NCBI GenBank assembly: GCA_043753895.1
Contig: JAYUWK010000073.1
Span: 1 to 64,000, forward strand
Origin: WLMZ01 sp043753895
GTDB taxonomy: Bacteria; Actinomycetota; Acidimicrobiia; Acidimicrobiales; Ilumatobacteraceae
Reading direction: 5' to 3'
Length of the DNA: 64,000 nt
Positions 1-8,470 of the stretch are shown piece by piece. Positions within the stretch are counted from its first letter, which is position 1, and each line of letters begins with the position of its first letter. The translations under genes were made by a program, and so were the position numbers. Below the pieces are notes generated by a model. It did no database searches and was not told where the DNA came from. It saw nothing but the letters and a program-made list of their open reading frames with translations.

Positions 1-112
1 GATGACGGTGGAGTTGGGTAAGCCGATCGCGATGGATGAGGGCTTACGTTTCGCTATCCGTGAGGGTGGCCGTACTGTTGGCGCCGGCCGCGTCGTCAAG
101 ATCTTGAAGTGA
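1..112 (+). CDS. tuf: Elongation factor Tu, C-terminal end (partial)
   Basis: The window opens inside this gene; the reading frame begins at base 2 and stops with TGA at 110-112. The visible 36 residues end in GGRTVGAGRVVKILK, the near-invariant C-terminus of EF-Tu domain III. EF-Tu delivers aminoacyl-tRNA to the ribosome as a GTP complex. It lies 11 bp upstream of rpsJ, the usual end of the str operon. The 5' part is outside the window. Confidence 0.95.
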   Translation, partial: MTVELGKPIAMDEGLRFAIREGGRTVGAGRVVKILK

Positions 113-123
113 GCTGAACGACC

Positions 124-438
124 ATGACACAGAGCATCCGAATTCGTATCAAAGCATTCGATCACGAGATCATCGACCAGTCGACCAAGAAGATCGTCGA
201 GACGGTCACTCGCACGTCGGCCACTATTCGTGGCCCGATTCCGCTGCCAACCGACAAGCATCGCTACACGGTCATCCGCGGACCACACATCGACAAGGAC
301 TCGCGTGAGCATTTCGAGATGCGCGTCCACAAGCGTCTGATCGACATCATCAACCCGAACCCCAAGACCATCGACAGCCTGCAGCGCATCGAGTTGCCTG
401 CTGGCGTCGACATCGAGATCAAGATTCAGGGCAGCTGA
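124..438 (+). CDS. rpsJ: 30S ribosomal protein S10
   Basis: 104 residues, the normal S10 length, with the conserved IRIRIKAFDHEIIDQS start and the central RGPHIDKDSREHFEMRVHKR loop. S10 is a 30S head protein and also binds NusB in antitermination complexes. It follows tuf after 11 bp and is closed by a strong hairpin terminator. It is therefore transcribed with the str operon here, and not as first gene of an S10 operon: rplC lies 8.1 kb downstream. Confidence 0.98.
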   Translation: MTQSIRIRIKAFDHEIIDQSTKKIVETVTRTSATIRGPIPLPTDKHRYTVIRGPHIDKDSREHFEMRVHKRLIDIINPNPKTIDSLQRIELPAGVDIEIKIQGS

Positions 439-458
439 GTCTCTCGGTCTGAGTACTG

Positions 459-500
459 ACCACGAGCGGCCCTGCGGGGCCGCTCGTGGTCGTTTTCGGC
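459..500 (+). terminator. Rho-independent terminator after rpsJ
   Basis: A perfect 14-bp stem (459-472 pairing with 477-490) with a 4-nt loop, rich in GC, is followed by CGTTTTC. It begins 21 bp after the rpsJ stop. It ends the tuf-rpsJ transcript and so isolates rpsJ from rplC. Confidence 0.85.
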
Positions 501-618
501 TGACTTCGTCACTCCTCGACGTTCGCGCGCACTCCGCTCGATCGGCCATACGTGAGAATTCGGTAAGTTTGGGCCTTGCCGCGCTGACGATGGGACGTAC
601 GAAGGATAAGAACGTGTC

Positions 619-1875
619 ATGACGAACACGTTTGATCCGCCTTCCTCTCCCGACGAGTCGGCGCACTCGTGGTCGAACTCGTCTACCGCGCCGCCGTCGC
701 CACCGCCGACCTCGACGCGGACCTCGACTGCCTCGATGCCTGCCTCATCGGTGGTCGTCGACACTGTTGCCCCAGGGCGCAGGGGCCGACGCGACCGACG
801 CAGCGCCGGCATGGTGCTCGCCGTGCTCTTGATCGTCGGCGCGGGCGTTGCCGGAGCAAAGCTGGCGTCGTCGGACACGACCACGACGACCGGCGGTACG
901 ACGAGCCCGGGTTCATCAACGCCTTCCGCCCCCGCCGGGAGCCGCCCAGCAGCGCTCGACAAGAACCTCGACGTCGCGAACGTGGTGTCGATCATCAGTC
1001 CGTCGGTCGTGAAGGTCTCCGTCGACATCAACGGGGCGAGCGGCAACGGCGAAGGGGTCGGTACCGGCATCATCATCTCTACTGACGGCGAGATCGTCAC
1101 GAACGCACATGTCGTGCTCGACGAGACTGCCGTGCGTGTACTGCTGCCCGGATCCACCGAACCGATTTCGGCAGAAGTGGTCGGTATCGACCCGGGCAAT
1201 GACCTCGCACTCTTGCGGGTGAAGAAGTCCGGGTTGCCGATCGCGAAGTTCGCAGCAAACGACAGCGCTGTCGTCGGTGATCAGGTCGTCGCCATGGGCT
1301 TCGCGCTCGACCTACCGGGCGAGGCATCAGTCACCGCTGGCATCATTTCGGCGACGAGCCGCACCATGCTCACCGAGAGCGGTGCCCTCAATGGTCTCCT
1401 CCAGACCGACGCAGCGATTTCGTCGGGTAACTCCGGCGGTCCGCTGCTGAATGCCGCTGGTCAGGTGATCGGGATCAACACGGCAGTTGCCCGCAGCAAC
1501 GGTTCGAACACGGCGAGCAACATCGGCTTTGCGATTTCCTCGAAGGAGATACAAAAAGTCGTCGATCAGTTGCGCGCAGCCAAGAGCGGTACTGCCCGGA
1601 GCGAGGGCTATCTCGGCGTCGGAGTCGAGGATCGTCGCGATGGCGGGCGCGGAGCGATCGTCTCGCAGGTACAACCCGGTTCGCCAGCCGCCAAGCTCGG
1701 CCTGCAAGAGGGCGATATCGTGCGCAAGGTGAACGGCGAGGTGATCGACGGTCAGGCTGGATTGATCGCCGCGATCCGCGATCTGTCGCCGGGCGACTCG
1801 GTGCAACTGGAGTATGCCCGTGACGGCAAGACAATGACCGGCACAGTGGTACTGGCCGAACGACCGAAGAACTGA
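619..1875 (+). CDS. HtrA/DegP-type membrane-anchored serine protease with PDZ domain (copy 1)
   Basis: 418 residues. A Ser/Thr/Pro-rich cytoplasmic N-terminus (1-60) is followed by one membrane segment (about 63-82) and a Thr/Ser/Pro linker. A trypsin-like domain carries a complete triad, His164 (TNAHVV), Asp195 (GNDLALL) and Ser272 (SSGNSGGP), and a PDZ domain occupies about 328-412 (EGYLGVGV onward). Family knowledge: HtrA enzymes degrade misfolded extracytoplasmic proteins, with PDZ domains recognising C-termini. It is followed after 79 bp by a paralogue of the same architecture. A weak -10-like TAAGAA sits 6 nt before the ATG. Confidence 0.9.
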   Translation: MTNTFDPPSSPDESAHSWSNSSTAPPSPPPTSTRTSTASMPASSVVVDTVAPGRRGRRDRRSAGMVLAVLLIVGAGVAGAKLASSDTTTTTGGTTSPGSSTPSAPAGSRPAALDKNLDVANVVSIISPSVVKVSVDINGASGNGEGVGTGIIISTDGEIVTNAHVVLDETAVRVLLPGSTEPISAEVVGIDPGNDLALLRVKKSGLPIAKFAANDSAVVGDQVVAMGFALDLPGEASVTAGIISATSRTMLTESGALNGLLQTDAAISSGNSGGPLLNAAGQVIGINTAVARSNGSNTASNIGFAISSKEIQKVVDQLRAAKSGTARSEGYLGVGVEDRRDGGRGAIVSQVQPGSPAAKLGLQEGDIVRKVNGEVIDGQAGLIAAIRDLSPGDSVQLEYARDGKTMTGTVVLAERPKN

Positions 1876-1954
1876 CACAAGCGCTCGGTCGGCGGAGTTC
1901 TCGATGTTCGGTCTGCGCCGAGCACTTTGTCGCCAAGAACGCTAGACATATCGC

Positions 1955-3151
1955 ATGTCGATGCTGCCGCCGCCACAGGCTCATGAAGGGCACGCGCCAT
2001 TTCCACCCCCTGTGCCGATGGTTGCACCCACTGAGCAGCCGGGCCGATGGAGGCGTCCGATCAAGCACACCGGCGTGATGTGGGTGGTCGCTCTGCTCTG
2101 TTCGGCGTGGGCTGCGGGACTACTCGGCGTATATGTCGGCGCTCGCATCGAGGAGAACACGCCGTCGTCGACCTATCGCAACTCCACCCAGCCAGTGGTG
2201 TTGGGAAAACCGCGCAACGCCAAGTTCGACCAGCGTCTCGATGTGGCGGCGGTGACCACGCGACTGCGCCCGAGCATCGTGACGGTGTCGAGTGACATCA
2301 GCGAGAAGGGCCAGGCCGGAGAAGGCGTGGGCACTGGCGTCGTGCTCACCGCTGATGGACAGATCCTGACCAACGCCCACGTGGTCGAGGGTGCCACACA
2401 GGTTCGCGTGCGGCTCTTCGGCGAACGCAACCCACGTTCAGCCAAGATTCTCGCGAACGACGCAAGCCACGACCTTGCGTTACTCTCAGTAGATGTCACC
2501 GGGCTGACGCCAGCAGCGTTTGCCGACCCCACCAACATCCGCGTCGGTGACGAGGTGTTGGCCATCGGCTACGCACTGGACCTCGATGGCGAAGCGAGCG
2601 TCACATTGGGCATTGTGAGTGCGCTCGACCGCACCATCCTCACTGCGGCCGGGGCCCTCGACGGCATGATCCAGACGGATGCGGCGATCTCGTCGGGCAA
2701 CTCGGGTGGCCCGCTCGTTGATGCGGCAGGTGAGGTGGTTGGTGTCAACACCGCCGTTGCCCGCAGCGATGCAACCAACACGGCGAGCAACGTCGGCTTC
2801 TCGATCTCCATCGCCCGCGTGCTCCCTGAAATCGCGGTACTGCGCGCGCAAGCAGGCGGTGTGGACAAACCCGAAGGATTCCTCGGCGTCGGTCTTGGCG
2901 AACGAACCGATGGCGGACGTGGAGCCGTGGTCACCACAGTGAATGCCGGCGCACCCGCCGACAAGGCGGGCATCCAGAGCAACGACATCATCGTGCAGGT
3001 CGGTGGTATCGACGTCGACGGATCTGGCGGTGTGATCGCTGCAGTGCGCAATCACCGACCCGGTGACGACATCGCCATCGTGATCGAACGCAATGGCGCC
3101 CGCCAGACGTTCAATCTCACTCTCGTTGGGCGACCGGTCACCACGGGTTGA
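1955..3151 (+). CDS. HtrA/DegP-type membrane-anchored serine protease with PDZ domain (copy 2)
   Basis: 398 residues with the same layout as the preceding gene: Pro-rich N-terminus, one membrane helix (about 41-62), trypsin-like domain with His142 (TNAHVV), Asp173 (SHDLALL) and Ser250 (SSGNSGGP), and a C-terminal PDZ domain (about 308-392). The protease and PDZ parts are clearly paralogous to copy 1 (shared FALDL/YALDL-GEASVT, TDAAISSGNSGGP and ARS-TNTASN-GF motifs), while the N-termini differ. This looks like a tandem duplication with divergence of the anchor. Likely extracytoplasmic quality control; substrates unknown. It converges with the PhyH gene, leaving a 20-bp gap. Confidence 0.9.
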   Translation: MSMLPPPQAHEGHAPFPPPVPMVAPTEQPGRWRRPIKHTGVMWVVALLCSAWAAGLLGVYVGARIEENTPSSTYRNSTQPVVLGKPRNAKFDQRLDVAAVTTRLRPSIVTVSSDISEKGQAGEGVGTGVVLTADGQILTNAHVVEGATQVRVRLFGERNPRSAKILANDASHDLALLSVDVTGLTPAAFADPTNIRVGDEVLAIGYALDLDGEASVTLGIVSALDRTILTAAGALDGMIQTDAAISSGNSGGPLVDAAGEVVGVNTAVARSDATNTASNVGFSISIARVLPEIAVLRAQAGGVDKPEGFLGVGLGERTDGGRGAVVTTVNAGAPADKAGIQSNDIIVQVGGIDVDGSGGVIAAVRNHRPGDDIAIVIERNGARQTFNLTLVGRPVTTG

Positions 3152-3171
3152 TCAGCCCTGTGCGTCCGTCG

Positions 3172-3987
3172 TCAAGGCGTCGTTCGGATCAGTGGGAAAC
3201 GCGCCTCGTCGAGCGGCTGGCCGACCGCCGCCTCGTCCACGTCGAACGGGGGCGAGTGCAACCACGGGCGCAGTGCAAAGATGGCATCGTCGCCCACGTA
3301 GCGCATGCTGATTGCACGGCGGCGATGTTCGGTGAGTCCTGCCGTGCCAGGAGCCGCGTGCAACGTGCGGTAGTGAAAGGCCAACACATCGCCTGGTTCG
3401 ATGTCGAATGAGACGATGCGATGCTGCGTGAGTTCGGCCTCGATGTCTGGCACGATTTCGAAACCCTGAACGGCGGCCGCATACGGCGTTGCGTCGACGA
3501 ACTTGCGTGGGATGAAACGTCGCTCCCATAGATGTGAGCTCGCGAGAAAGCGTAAGCCGGCTGCTTTTGGCACGGGATCGAGTGAGATCCACATGCTCAC
3601 GTTCTGCATTCCGTCGACGCAGTAATAGGGATCGTCGTGATGCCACGGCGTGATCTCTGTAGTGCCCGGTTCTTTCACGAGGAGGTGCTCGTGAAAGAAC
3701 CGCACGGCATTGCTGTGCATCAACGCGCGGGCTGCACTCGGGAGCGCGGACTCGAGCGCGACGCGTCGATAGGCATCGATTCGCGGCCAGTTCACGTAGT
3801 CGCCGAAGAATCGACCGGTGGCGCCATCGGGGGTGTAGTCACTGGCCCACTCACCGGGATCGGCAAGATTCTGTTCGACGGCGTGTGCCAACTCGCCGAG
3901 CTGATCGGGGCTGACCAGTTGGCGCAGTACCACGACTCCGTCGCCATGGAACCTTTCGATCTCCGCGTCGGTCACGGTTGGGGTCAT
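3172..3987 (-). CDS. Phytanoyl-CoA dioxygenase (PhyH) family protein
   Basis: 271 residues, an Fe(II)/2-oxoglutarate-dependent oxygenase of the PhyH family. Metal ligands are visible as HxD within PWHHDDPYY (about 116-119) and a distal His210 in RTLHAAPG, followed by the Arg-rich HRRRAISMRY that normally contacts 2-oxoglutarate. The start at 3987 is preferred over an in-frame start 156 bp upstream because PhyH homology begins there. In addition a -10-like TACGAT lies 6 nt before this ATG, a leaderless arrangement. It is divergent from the methyltransferase gene. The substrate cannot be predicted. Confidence 0.82.
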   Translation of the reverse strand: MTPTVTDAEIERFHGDGVVVLRQLVSPDQLGELAHAVEQNLADPGEWASDYTPDGATGRFFGDYVNWPRIDAYRRVALESALPSAARALMHSNAVRFFHEHLLVKEPGTTEITPWHHDDPYYCVDGMQNVSMWISLDPVPKAAGLRFLASSHLWERRFIPRKFVDATPYAAAVQGFEIVPDIEAELTQHRIVSFDIEPGDVLAFHYRTLHAAPGTAGLTEHRRRAISMRYVGDDAIFALRPWLHSPPFDVDEAAVGQPLDEARFPLIRTTP

Positions 3988-4060
3988 CTCCCAATCGTAG
4001 GACCTCAAAGGTGTTGTGGTCGATCGTGACCGGACGAGGGCCAGGCGTAGAATGCCCGCC

Positions 4061-4711
4061 GTGACCAACGCCCGCCAGCCTGATCTCTCGCGCGCTGCTG
4101 TGGTGTCGCCACGTTGGGTCGAATGGCGCGAGAATATCGACATCGCCGCGTACGACGAGCGGTTCGATCGGTTGGCCGCAACCGGACAGCACGTTCACGG
4201 TGAAGCCGAATTCATTGCCGTCCGCACGCCGCGAGCGATCCTCGATGCCGGTTGTGGCACCGGCCGTATCGCGATCGAGCTCAATCGGCGTGGCTACGAC
4301 GTCATCGGCGTGGATCTTGATGCCGACATGATCGACGTTGCGCGCCGTAAGGCACCGCACATGCAGTGGTCGGTCGACGATCTGGCGCGCATGCGCCTTT
4401 CGCGTCGTTTCGATCTGATCGCGATGCCCGGCAACGTGATGTTGTTCTGTCAACCTGATGATCGTCGCCTGATCGTGGCCAACCTGGCCCGGCATCTCGA
4501 GCCCGGTGGCGAACTCGTTGCCGGCTTCAGCCTCGAGCGCAATGGCTACACACTGGATCAGTGGGATGAACATTGCATGGCCAGCGGACTTGCCTTGGTC
4601 GATCGTTTTGCCACATGGGATGGCGACCCATTCGTTTCCGGGTCCAACTATCACGTATCGGTGCATCGCCAGTCGAGCGCACCGGTGGTGCCGGAGCCGT
4701 CCGTTCGGTAG
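4061..4711 (+). CDS. Class I SAM-dependent methyltransferase
   Basis: 216 residues from GTG 4061. Motif I is ILDAGCGTGRIAIEL (about 60-74), and the acidic residue that binds SAM ribose is in VIGVDLD (about 81-87). It resembles small-molecule methyltransferases of the Methyltransf_25 type. The GTG was chosen because TAGAAT at 4048-4053 lies exactly 7 nt upstream, a leaderless-promoter layout; ATG 4052 would overlap that -10 box. It is divergent from the PhyH gene with only 73 bp between starts. Substrate unknown. Confidence 0.8.
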   Translation: MTNARQPDLSRAAVVSPRWVEWRENIDIAAYDERFDRLAATGQHVHGEAEFIAVRTPRAILDAGCGTGRIAIELNRRGYDVIGVDLDADMIDVARRKAPHMQWSVDDLARMRLSRRFDLIAMPGNVMLFCQPDDRRLIVANLARHLEPGGELVAGFSLERNGYTLDQWDEHCMASGLALVDRFATWDGDPFVSGSNYHVSVHRQSSAPVVPEPSVR

Positions 4712-4746
4712 TCAGCGCGAGACGGGGAGGGACATAGTCTCCGTTC

Positions 4747-5943
4747 ATGCAGGAGCTCGATACGCATCTCGGAGGCCAGCGTCCGTTCGGTCTCAATTAC
4801 TGGCCGTTGGCCGAGGACAATCCCGGCGTCGAGGTACAGCGTGAGTCGATCCGCCTCGTGTCCCCCGATGGTGCGCTTGTCCGAGGTGTGTTGTGGACGC
4901 CTCCGCGCGGTACGGCATGGAAGACGGCGGTGATCCTCAGCCACCCGCGTGGTGACTTCAGCGTGCATTACGCATGCCCGTTGCTGGCGGCAGCCGGATA
5001 CGCCGTACTGGGGTTCGGAACGCGATACATGAACAACGACACCGACTGCCTGCATGAATCGTGCACCATCGATGTCAAGACGGCGCACGATGAGATGAAG
5101 CGTCGCGGCGCCGAAGCTGTTGTGCTGCTCGGTAACTCCGGCGGTGGCTCGCTGATGGCCATGGCCCAGGCCCAGCTCGGCATCGGTGACGGTTGGATCG
5201 GGATGGCGGCCCATCCCGGCGAGGGAGTGTTCATGCTTCAGGTCATCGACCCAAGCGTGGCCGACGAGAACGATCCCTTCGCGACCATCCCCGAACTCGA
5301 CATGTATAACCCCGACAACGGGTGGCGACCGTGGCCCGATCCGTGTGAGTTCGATCCTGACTGGATGCTTCGTTATCGGGCCGCGCAAGTGGCGCGCGTG
5401 GCGCGCATCGATGCGATTGCGAAGGCTTCGATTGCGGATGCAGAAGCGGCTGGTTCCCGGCTCCGTGGCATCGACAAGTCCGATGCCACGGCCTGGCGCG
5501 AGCAGCGTCGGCGGGCGGTGTTCACCAAGTACCTCACGATCTATCGCACCCTCGCCGACCCCGCGTATCTCGACCTCTCCATCGATCCCGACGACCGGCC
5601 TCAGGGTTCGTTGTTCGCATTCCCCGACCCGCTCGATGCCAACTATGGCCGGGGTGGTCTGGCGCGCACGATGACCGCTCGAGGGTGGCTCAGTACATGG
5701 TCCGGATTGAGCAGCCACGCCAAGCTCGCTGACACGATACCGCAAGTGACAGTGCCGACCATCTTGGTGCACCCCACCGCAGACACCGAGATTCGCATTC
5801 GTCAGGCCAACGAGATCGTCGATAACTCCGGCGCGGCCGACAAGACCTACGTGGAGATGAAGGGTGCGCCGCACTATCTCGAGGGTCATCGTCGCGAAGC
5901 GCTCGGCATCGTTGCCGACTGGCTCGCCAAGCGGTTTCCGTGA
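4747..5943 (+). CDS. Alpha/beta hydrolase family protein
   Basis: 398 residues. A hydrolase fold is indicated by strand-turn motifs (AVILSHPRGDFS), a nucleophile elbow GNSGGG with Ser131, a late Asp region (ILVHPTADTEIRI) and a C-terminal His in GAPHYLEGHR that could complete the triad. A helical insert lies at about 170-300. The ATG at 4747 has TAGTCT 6 nt upstream (4735-4740), another leaderless arrangement. A crotonase gene follows after 10 bp, suggesting one operon in acyl-ester or aromatic degradation. That link is inference from context. Confidence 0.75.
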   Translation: MQELDTHLGGQRPFGLNYWPLAEDNPGVEVQRESIRLVSPDGALVRGVLWTPPRGTAWKTAVILSHPRGDFSVHYACPLLAAAGYAVLGFGTRYMNNDTDCLHESCTIDVKTAHDEMKRRGAEAVVLLGNSGGGSLMAMAQAQLGIGDGWIGMAAHPGEGVFMLQVIDPSVADENDPFATIPELDMYNPDNGWRPWPDPCEFDPDWMLRYRAAQVARVARIDAIAKASIADAEAAGSRLRGIDKSDATAWREQRRRAVFTKYLTIYRTLADPAYLDLSIDPDDRPQGSLFAFPDPLDANYGRGGLARTMTARGWLSTWSGLSSHAKLADTIPQVTVPTILVHPTADTEIRIRQANEIVDNSGAADKTYVEMKGAPHYLEGHRREALGIVADWLAKRFP

Positions 5944-5953
5944 CGTGCAGCCG

Positions 5954-6733
5954 ATGACTGACGGTCCAGTTCAATTCGCCACCGACGATTCGGTGGCCAT
6001 CATCACCATCGACCGACCCGAGGTGCGCAACGCAGTCGATGCTCCCACGGCGGCATTGTTGGCCGAGGCGTTCCGCCGTTTCGAGGCCGACGACACTCTG
6101 ATGGTCGCGGTATTGACCGGCGCTCGCGGCACGTTCTGCGCCGGCGCTGATCTGAAGGCCATCACGGCTGGACGCGGCAACCGGGTCGAGGCCGACATCT
6201 CGCTCGACGGCCCGATGGGTCCGTCGCGCATGCTGATCGACAAACCGGTGATCGCCGCAGTCGAGGGCCACGCCGTGGCGGGGGGACTCGAGCTAGCGGC
6301 GTGGTGCGACCTTCGGGTGGCTGCGACCGATGCCGTGTTCGGCGTGTTCTGCCGTCGCTGGGGAGTTCCCCTGATCGACGGGGGCACCGTCCGGCTGACG
6401 AGGCTCATCGGTCACAGCCATGCGCTCGACCTGATCCTCACCGGTCGTGGCGTGAGTGGTGACGAGGCATTGCGGATGGGCCTCGCCAACCGCCTCTGCG
6501 CCCCGGACGACGCACTGCGAGAAGCCCTTGTGCTGGCGCATCAGATTGCCGCGTTCCCTCAGGTGTGCATGCGCAGCGACCGACGGAGTTCGTACGAGCA
6601 GTGGTACATGCCCATCAACGAGGCGCTGGCCAACGAGACGCGTCTGGGTCTGCAGGTCCTGATGAGCGGCGAGACGTTCGAGGGTGCAACCCGTTTCGCA
6701 GCGGGCGAGGGTCGCCAGGGCTCTGGCGTGTAG
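5954..6733 (+). CDS. Enoyl-CoA hydratase/isomerase (crotonase) family protein
   Basis: 259 residues. The oxyanion-hole motif FCAGADLKA (about 61-69) and the GHAVAGGLELA segment are present. Compared with classical enoyl-CoA hydratase, the first catalytic Glu is kept (Glu113 in GGLELA). The second, in the usual FGQPE motif, is replaced: the sequence reads FGVFCRRWGVP with Cys133 at that position. It is therefore a crotonase-fold enzyme acting on an acyl-CoA, but ordinary hydratase chemistry is doubtful. It is probably co-transcribed with the upstream hydrolase. The start at 5954 matches the family N-terminus. Confidence 0.82.
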   Translation: MTDGPVQFATDDSVAIITIDRPEVRNAVDAPTAALLAEAFRRFEADDTLMVAVLTGARGTFCAGADLKAITAGRGNRVEADISLDGPMGPSRMLIDKPVIAAVEGHAVAGGLELAAWCDLRVAATDAVFGVFCRRWGVPLIDGGTVRLTRLIGHSHALDLILTGRGVSGDEALRMGLANRLCAPDDALREALVLAHQIAAFPQVCMRSDRRSSYEQWYMPINEALANETRLGLQVLMSGETFEGATRFAAGEGRQGSGV

Positions 6734-6762
6734 TCGAGCCGTGTTGATTCAGACTTGAGTGC

Positions 6763-7458
6763 TCAACCGAGGATTCGTTCGAGCGTTGGGCCGAGCGTCT
6801 CGAGGCTGACGAGGATCGCGTCGGGTCGCGCATAGTCGGGGAGCATTCGACTGTCACGGTTCACCCAGATCGTGCGCCAACCTTGTGACGCGGGACCAAT
6901 GATGTCGTTGGGAATCGAATCTCCGATACTTGCAAAGGTCGAGCCGCCACAGACTGCAACAACGTGTTCGTAGGCAACCGGCGACGGTTTCTGGGCGCCG
7001 ATGTCGTCCGCGAAGAAAGCATGTTCGAACAGGCCCCCGAGCCCGATGCGTTCCGGGAAGCTGTTGCCGTTTGTGAGCAACACCAACCGGTAGCGTTCGC
7101 GGAGCGTGCGCAGGACGGGCACGGTTTCGCGGTACGGCCGACACATCTCATACCGCCGCCCGATGAAGAACTGATTGATCTGATCGATGAGTGGAGGGGT
7201 CGGCGTTGCGCCGATTTGGACGAGCAATTGTTCGAAGGCGCAGCGTCTGATGTCGTCGAGACGCAGCCCACTGGCTTCGGTCGCCAGGCGATCGCGAGCC
7301 GCGGTCATCTCGGCCACTGTTGGGATTTCGGCTAACTCAGCGCCGGTGACGCGCGCGACCTCGTGTCTGGTTTCCGCCAGTGCTCGATCAAGGGCGGACC
7401 GAAAATCCCACAACGTCTGATCGCCATCGAACACGAGGGTGATCGGATTCGATGTCAC
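6763..7458 (-). CDS. HAD-superfamily hydrolase
   Basis: 231 residues with all four HAD motifs: DGDQTLWD with nucleophile Asp11 and acid/base Asp13, the Thr/Ser motif LLTNGNS, the Lys in QKPSPVAYEHV, and the acidic GDSIPND. A helical cap lies between motifs I and II, as in the subfamily I phosphatases. Start GTG 7458 has TACCAT 7 nt upstream (leaderless layout). It is probably a small phosphatase; the substrate cannot be assigned. It converges with the crotonase gene. Confidence 0.8.
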   Translation of the reverse strand: MTSNPITLVFDGDQTLWDFRSALDRALAETRHEVARVTGAELAEIPTVAEMTAARDRLATEASGLRLDDIRRCAFEQLLVQIGATPTPPLIDQINQFFIGRRYEMCRPYRETVPVLRTLRERYRLVLLTNGNSFPERIGLGGLFEHAFFADDIGAQKPSPVAYEHVVAVCGGSTFASIGDSIPNDIIGPASQGWRTIWVNRDSRMLPDYARPDAILVSLETLGPTLERILG

Positions 7459-7476
7459 ACACGTGATGGTACGTGG

Positions 7477-8217
7477 TCAGCCTGACCAACCCGCGCACGC
7501 ACCCGGATCGATACCCGCAATCGGATCCACGCCACGCGCTCGGGCGATCAGGGCGGGAACAGCCGACGTACTCGATGCCCAGGCGCGCTGCTCGGTGCCT
7601 TGGCTCTTGGCGTACAGAACCCCGACGGCCGCACCCGTGGGCCCCACCAGCACTGCCCCGGAATCCCCCGGGTCGATCTCGATGGCCACCTGATAGCCGC
7701 CGCGGGTGACGGTGCTGCGGTGGTAGATGTCGAGGATGCGTACCCGTACCGGTCGGGTGATGACATATGGCTCAGCGACTGGGGCGAGGTCACGAAAGAC
7801 GATGGCAACGCCCCGGTCGTTCGCTCCAGCGCGAAGCAGCGGAAGCTCCTGTAACGAATGCCCGGGTGTGGAAAGAAGAGCGAGATCGTTGCCCGGGTCG
7901 ATGGCAACCACGTGGGCAGTGATGGGATCGGCAGCCTCGGGTGATGCCGGGCGCACCGTGAGTGTGTGCGCCCCGGCGACAACGTGCGCCGCGGTGAGAA
8001 CGAAACCTCCCTCGATGACCGCGCCGGCACCGCGAATGGGTTCGACGGCGCACCCGAGAGCGCGAATGTCCACGGCGCTCGCGATTGCTGCATCATCGAC
8101 GTCGGGTTGTGGCTCGGTGATCGGCGAACGCGATCCGGAAGTGGCACAACCGACGAGGATGACCGAGATAGCGACGAAGGCGATGCGGGCAGCACCGCAC
8201 GACGTACCGACCTTCAT
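7477..8217 (-). CDS. Trypsin-like serine protease lipoprotein
   Basis: 246 residues. The N-terminus is a lipoprotein signal with lipobox LVGC (Cys24), so the protein should be lipid-anchored outside the membrane. The catalytic triad is visible as His78 (LTAAHVV), Asp111 (GNDLALL) and Ser186 (DPGDSGAVL). There is no PDZ domain, unlike the two HtrA genes nearby. The start at 8217 was chosen because the signal peptide begins there and TATATT lies 6 nt upstream. It is the third trypsin-fold gene in 8 kb. Confidence 0.82.
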   Translation of the reverse strand: MKVGTSCGAARIAFVAISVILVGCATSGSRSPITEPQPDVDDAAIASAVDIRALGCAVEPIRGAGAVIEGGFVLTAAHVVAGAHTLTVRPASPEAADPITAHVVAIDPGNDLALLSTPGHSLQELPLLRAGANDRGVAIVFRDLAPVAEPYVITRPVRVRILDIYHRSTVTRGGYQVAIEIDPGDSGAVLVGPTGAAVGVLYAKSQGTEQRAWASSTSAVPALIARARGVDPIAGIDPGACAGWSG

Positions 8218-8271
8218 GGCCGAAATATAGCCAGCCGGTTTCCCAACCATGCAGAAAAGGCATATGAGGTG

Positions 8272-8300
8272 GTGGCATCGACACTTCGGGGGGATAGCAT
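8272..8300 (+). promoter_or_regulatory. Candidate promoter of the rplC operon
   Basis: GTGGCA (8272-8277), 17 bp, TAGCAT (8295-8300). The same -10 hexamer and spacing recur before infA (TTGGCG-17-TAGCAT). Because rpsJ is terminated upstream, this operon needs its own promoter. Prediction by eye. Confidence 0.45.
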
Positions 8301-8441
8301 TTCCCACTCGAACTCTGCCGGAAAATCTGTCGGCCGAATTCAGACGTTTGCAGCGTTCATGCGCTGTGGGCGGTGTAACTGAAGTCCGTGTGCGCCCGGC
8401 GGCATCTGCTGCGGGGAACCGCACGGCGACAATCGATCTCG

Positions 8442-8470
8442 ATGCTCCGTGGGCCATGCCCCCGGAGCAT
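8442..8470 (+). promoter_or_regulatory. Leader hairpin upstream of rplC
   Basis: An 8-bp stem (ATGCTCCG with CGGAGCAT), a single T/C mismatch, then a 4-bp inner stem (GGGC with GCCC) and a 3-nt loop. It ends 97 bp before the rplC ATG. It is not followed by a T-run, so it is more likely a regulatory or protein-binding structure than a terminator. Confidence 0.4.

Noticed and set aside
4651..5889. 412-codon leftward ORF opposite the alpha/beta hydrolase
   Set aside because: Antisense shadow; the plus-strand protein has a recognisable nucleophile elbow and start signals, the minus-strand one has none.
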